Source of the DNA: Cognatundibacterium luofuense
GTDB lineage: Bacteria > Pseudomonadota > Gammaproteobacteria > Burkholderiales > Burkholderiaceae_D
Direction: 5' to 3'
Assembly (NCBI RefSeq): GCF_018139685.1
Contig: NZ_JAGSPN010000014.1
Location: forward strand, 62,001-126,000
Length of the DNA stretch: 64,000 nt
Positions 63,290-64,000 of this stretch are shown here, piece by piece. The notes beneath the pieces were generated by a model. The model was not told where the DNA came from. It ran no database searches and worked only from the letters and a program-made list of their open reading frames with translations. Within the stretch, counting starts at the first letter, position 1. Every line of letters starts with the position of its first letter. The position numbers and the translations under genes are program-made.

Positions 63290-63295
63290 TAAAAT

Positions 63296-64000
63296 ATGAT
63301 GCATCCAACCATTAAGAACAATAAGAGCGCTCACCTGTACTTTGCAGCCGCTTTAGCACTGAATTGCGGCCTCAGCTATGCGGCGACGGCCAAGCCGGAT
63401 TTACAGTTGTGCAATCAGACTGAAATCAGTACGGTCATTCAGCCGGTTGCCGATCATCGCAGTGACGCACGCGCCTACTGGCTGTCTGATGAGCGACTGC
63501 GCTGGCCCGGCAAAAGCAATAGCGGACATTTTTTTCTTGCATCGTCTGAGAATGCAGCGCTGAAATTCAGCATCGGGGAAAAGATCAGTAATACAGCACG
63601 ATTAATTCCGCTGACACCTGCAAGCGAAGTGTCGCAGGATGCGCGCTTCCGATTCACCGGCAGTGGCGTTGAGTTTGTGACCGGATTCAGCGCGGATCAG
63701 CTCAAAGCTCTGCTGAAAACGCAATTGCTACTGGTGAAGACGGATGCAGACCAGCGAATTGAGGATCTGACCTATATTCAGCATCCTGGCGCACTCGACA
63801 AACTGTATGCCGGTGCCGCCAGCGCAGTACTCGGCCCGGCGATTCAAAAAGATACGCAGTTAAGTGTATGGGCGCCAACAGCCCGCAAAGTCTGGGCATG
63901 CATCTATCCCGACCATCAGAGACCAGCCTATCGCGTGCAAGCCATGCAAGCTGACCAGGCAACGGGTATCTGGTCCGCACATCTGAATGGCAAACTGAAC
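63296..64000 (+). CDS. Pullulanase-type alpha-1,6-glucosidase, N-terminal 235 residues (cut by window edge)
   Basis: Exported debranching enzyme start. The frame runs from ATG 63296 (or 63299) to the window edge with no stop. The signal peptide reads about HLYFAAALALNCGLSYAATA. The segment at 160-235 (LTYIQHPGALDKLYAGAASAVLGPAIQKDTQLSVWAPTARKVWACIYPD) matches the N-terminal region of PulA-type GH13 (DUF3372 family) with its carbohydrate-binding N1/CBM48 domain. No catalytic residue is in view, so activity is inferred. Divergent from glk across two HexR-like sites; the pair would join pullulan/maltodextrin breakdown with glucose use. Confidence 0.8.
   Translation, partial: MMHPTIKNNKSAHLYFAAALALNCGLSYAATAKPDLQLCNQTEISTVIQPVADHRSDARAYWLSDERLRWPGKSNSGHFFLASSENAALKFSIGEKISNTARLIPLTPASEVSQDARFRFTGSGVEFVTGFSADQLKALLKTQLLLVKTDADQRIEDLTYIQHPGALDKLYAGAASAVLGPAIQKDTQLSVWAPTARKVWACIYPDHQRPAYRVQAMQADQATGIWSAHLNGKLN

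Noticed and set aside
1-64000. CRISPR array, prophage, insertion sequence with transposase, rRNA operon
   Set aside because: No direct-repeat/spacer series, no integrase-capsid cluster, no transposase motif, no 16S/23S-like sequence seen on either strand.

Overview
The window reads as a gene-dense chromosomal segment of a betaproteobacterium (Burkholderiales, most likely Oxalobacteraceae; the moderate GC by eye together with large TonB receptors suggests an Undibacterium-like genus, which is inference). The markers are a homodimeric-type aceE, a holC plus DUF2486-like pair, a TIGR04438-type Trp-rich miniprotein, lgt behind a LysR gene, the lldEFG/lldP/lldR lactate locus, and beta-type MutL, QueG and TsaE. 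I see no transposase, prophage, plasmid gene, rRNA or CRISPR array. There is one tRNA, for elongator Met.

Layout. 1-4408: the start of aceE and a large TonB-dependent receptor, both on the minus strand. 4409-8836: a compact plus-strand run of folD, M3 oligopeptidase, a DUF4124/glutaredoxin protein, holC and a DUF2486-like gene. 9110-12810: a chemoreceptor, an orphan branched-chain-amino-acid-type binding protein and a small cytochrome c. 12994-14935: Trp-rich miniprotein, LysR regulator, lgt. 15233-22046: secreted M64 and M13 peptidases, then an omega-amino-acid transaminase divergent from a MocR regulator. 22195-28567: a soluble GAF/PAS histidine kinase, tsaD, plsY and a YbaK-type deacylase. 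28694-33586: an S9 peptidase beside a second TonB receptor. 34002-41751: ogt-xerD, a candidate small RNA, an orphan TRAP binding protein divergent from a two-component system, an AEC carrier and queG. 41820-48563: tsaE-amiC, ykgJ-dedA, mutL-miaA and a DUF6671-like gene. 48653-57122: tRNA-Met, a DUF3334-like gene, the lactate utilisation locus and a TetR regulator. 57228-64000: rhodanese/GlxA-type regulator pair, an ECF-like permease, then a glycan block (esterase, alpha-glucosidase, glucokinase, pullulanase-like start).

The genes suggest a protein- and oligosaccharide-scavenging heterotroph: outer-membrane receptors and exported peptidases (S9, M13, M64) generate and import peptides, cytoplasmic M3 finishes them, and separate modules handle amines, organic acids, lactate and maltodextrins.

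The most interesting non-gene signals are: (i) a family of about 98-bp intergenic repeats present four times, two copies sharing an identical 50-bp core; (ii) a 271-bp foldback element with perfect 20-bp terminal inverted repeats, beside one of those repeats; (iii) an unannotated transcription unit of about 157 nt, with a good sigma70 promoter and a strong terminator, directly ahead of ogt-xerD; (iv) paired operators that tie lactate and glucose genes to likely LldR and HexR control; and (v) a probable leaderless start for mutL.
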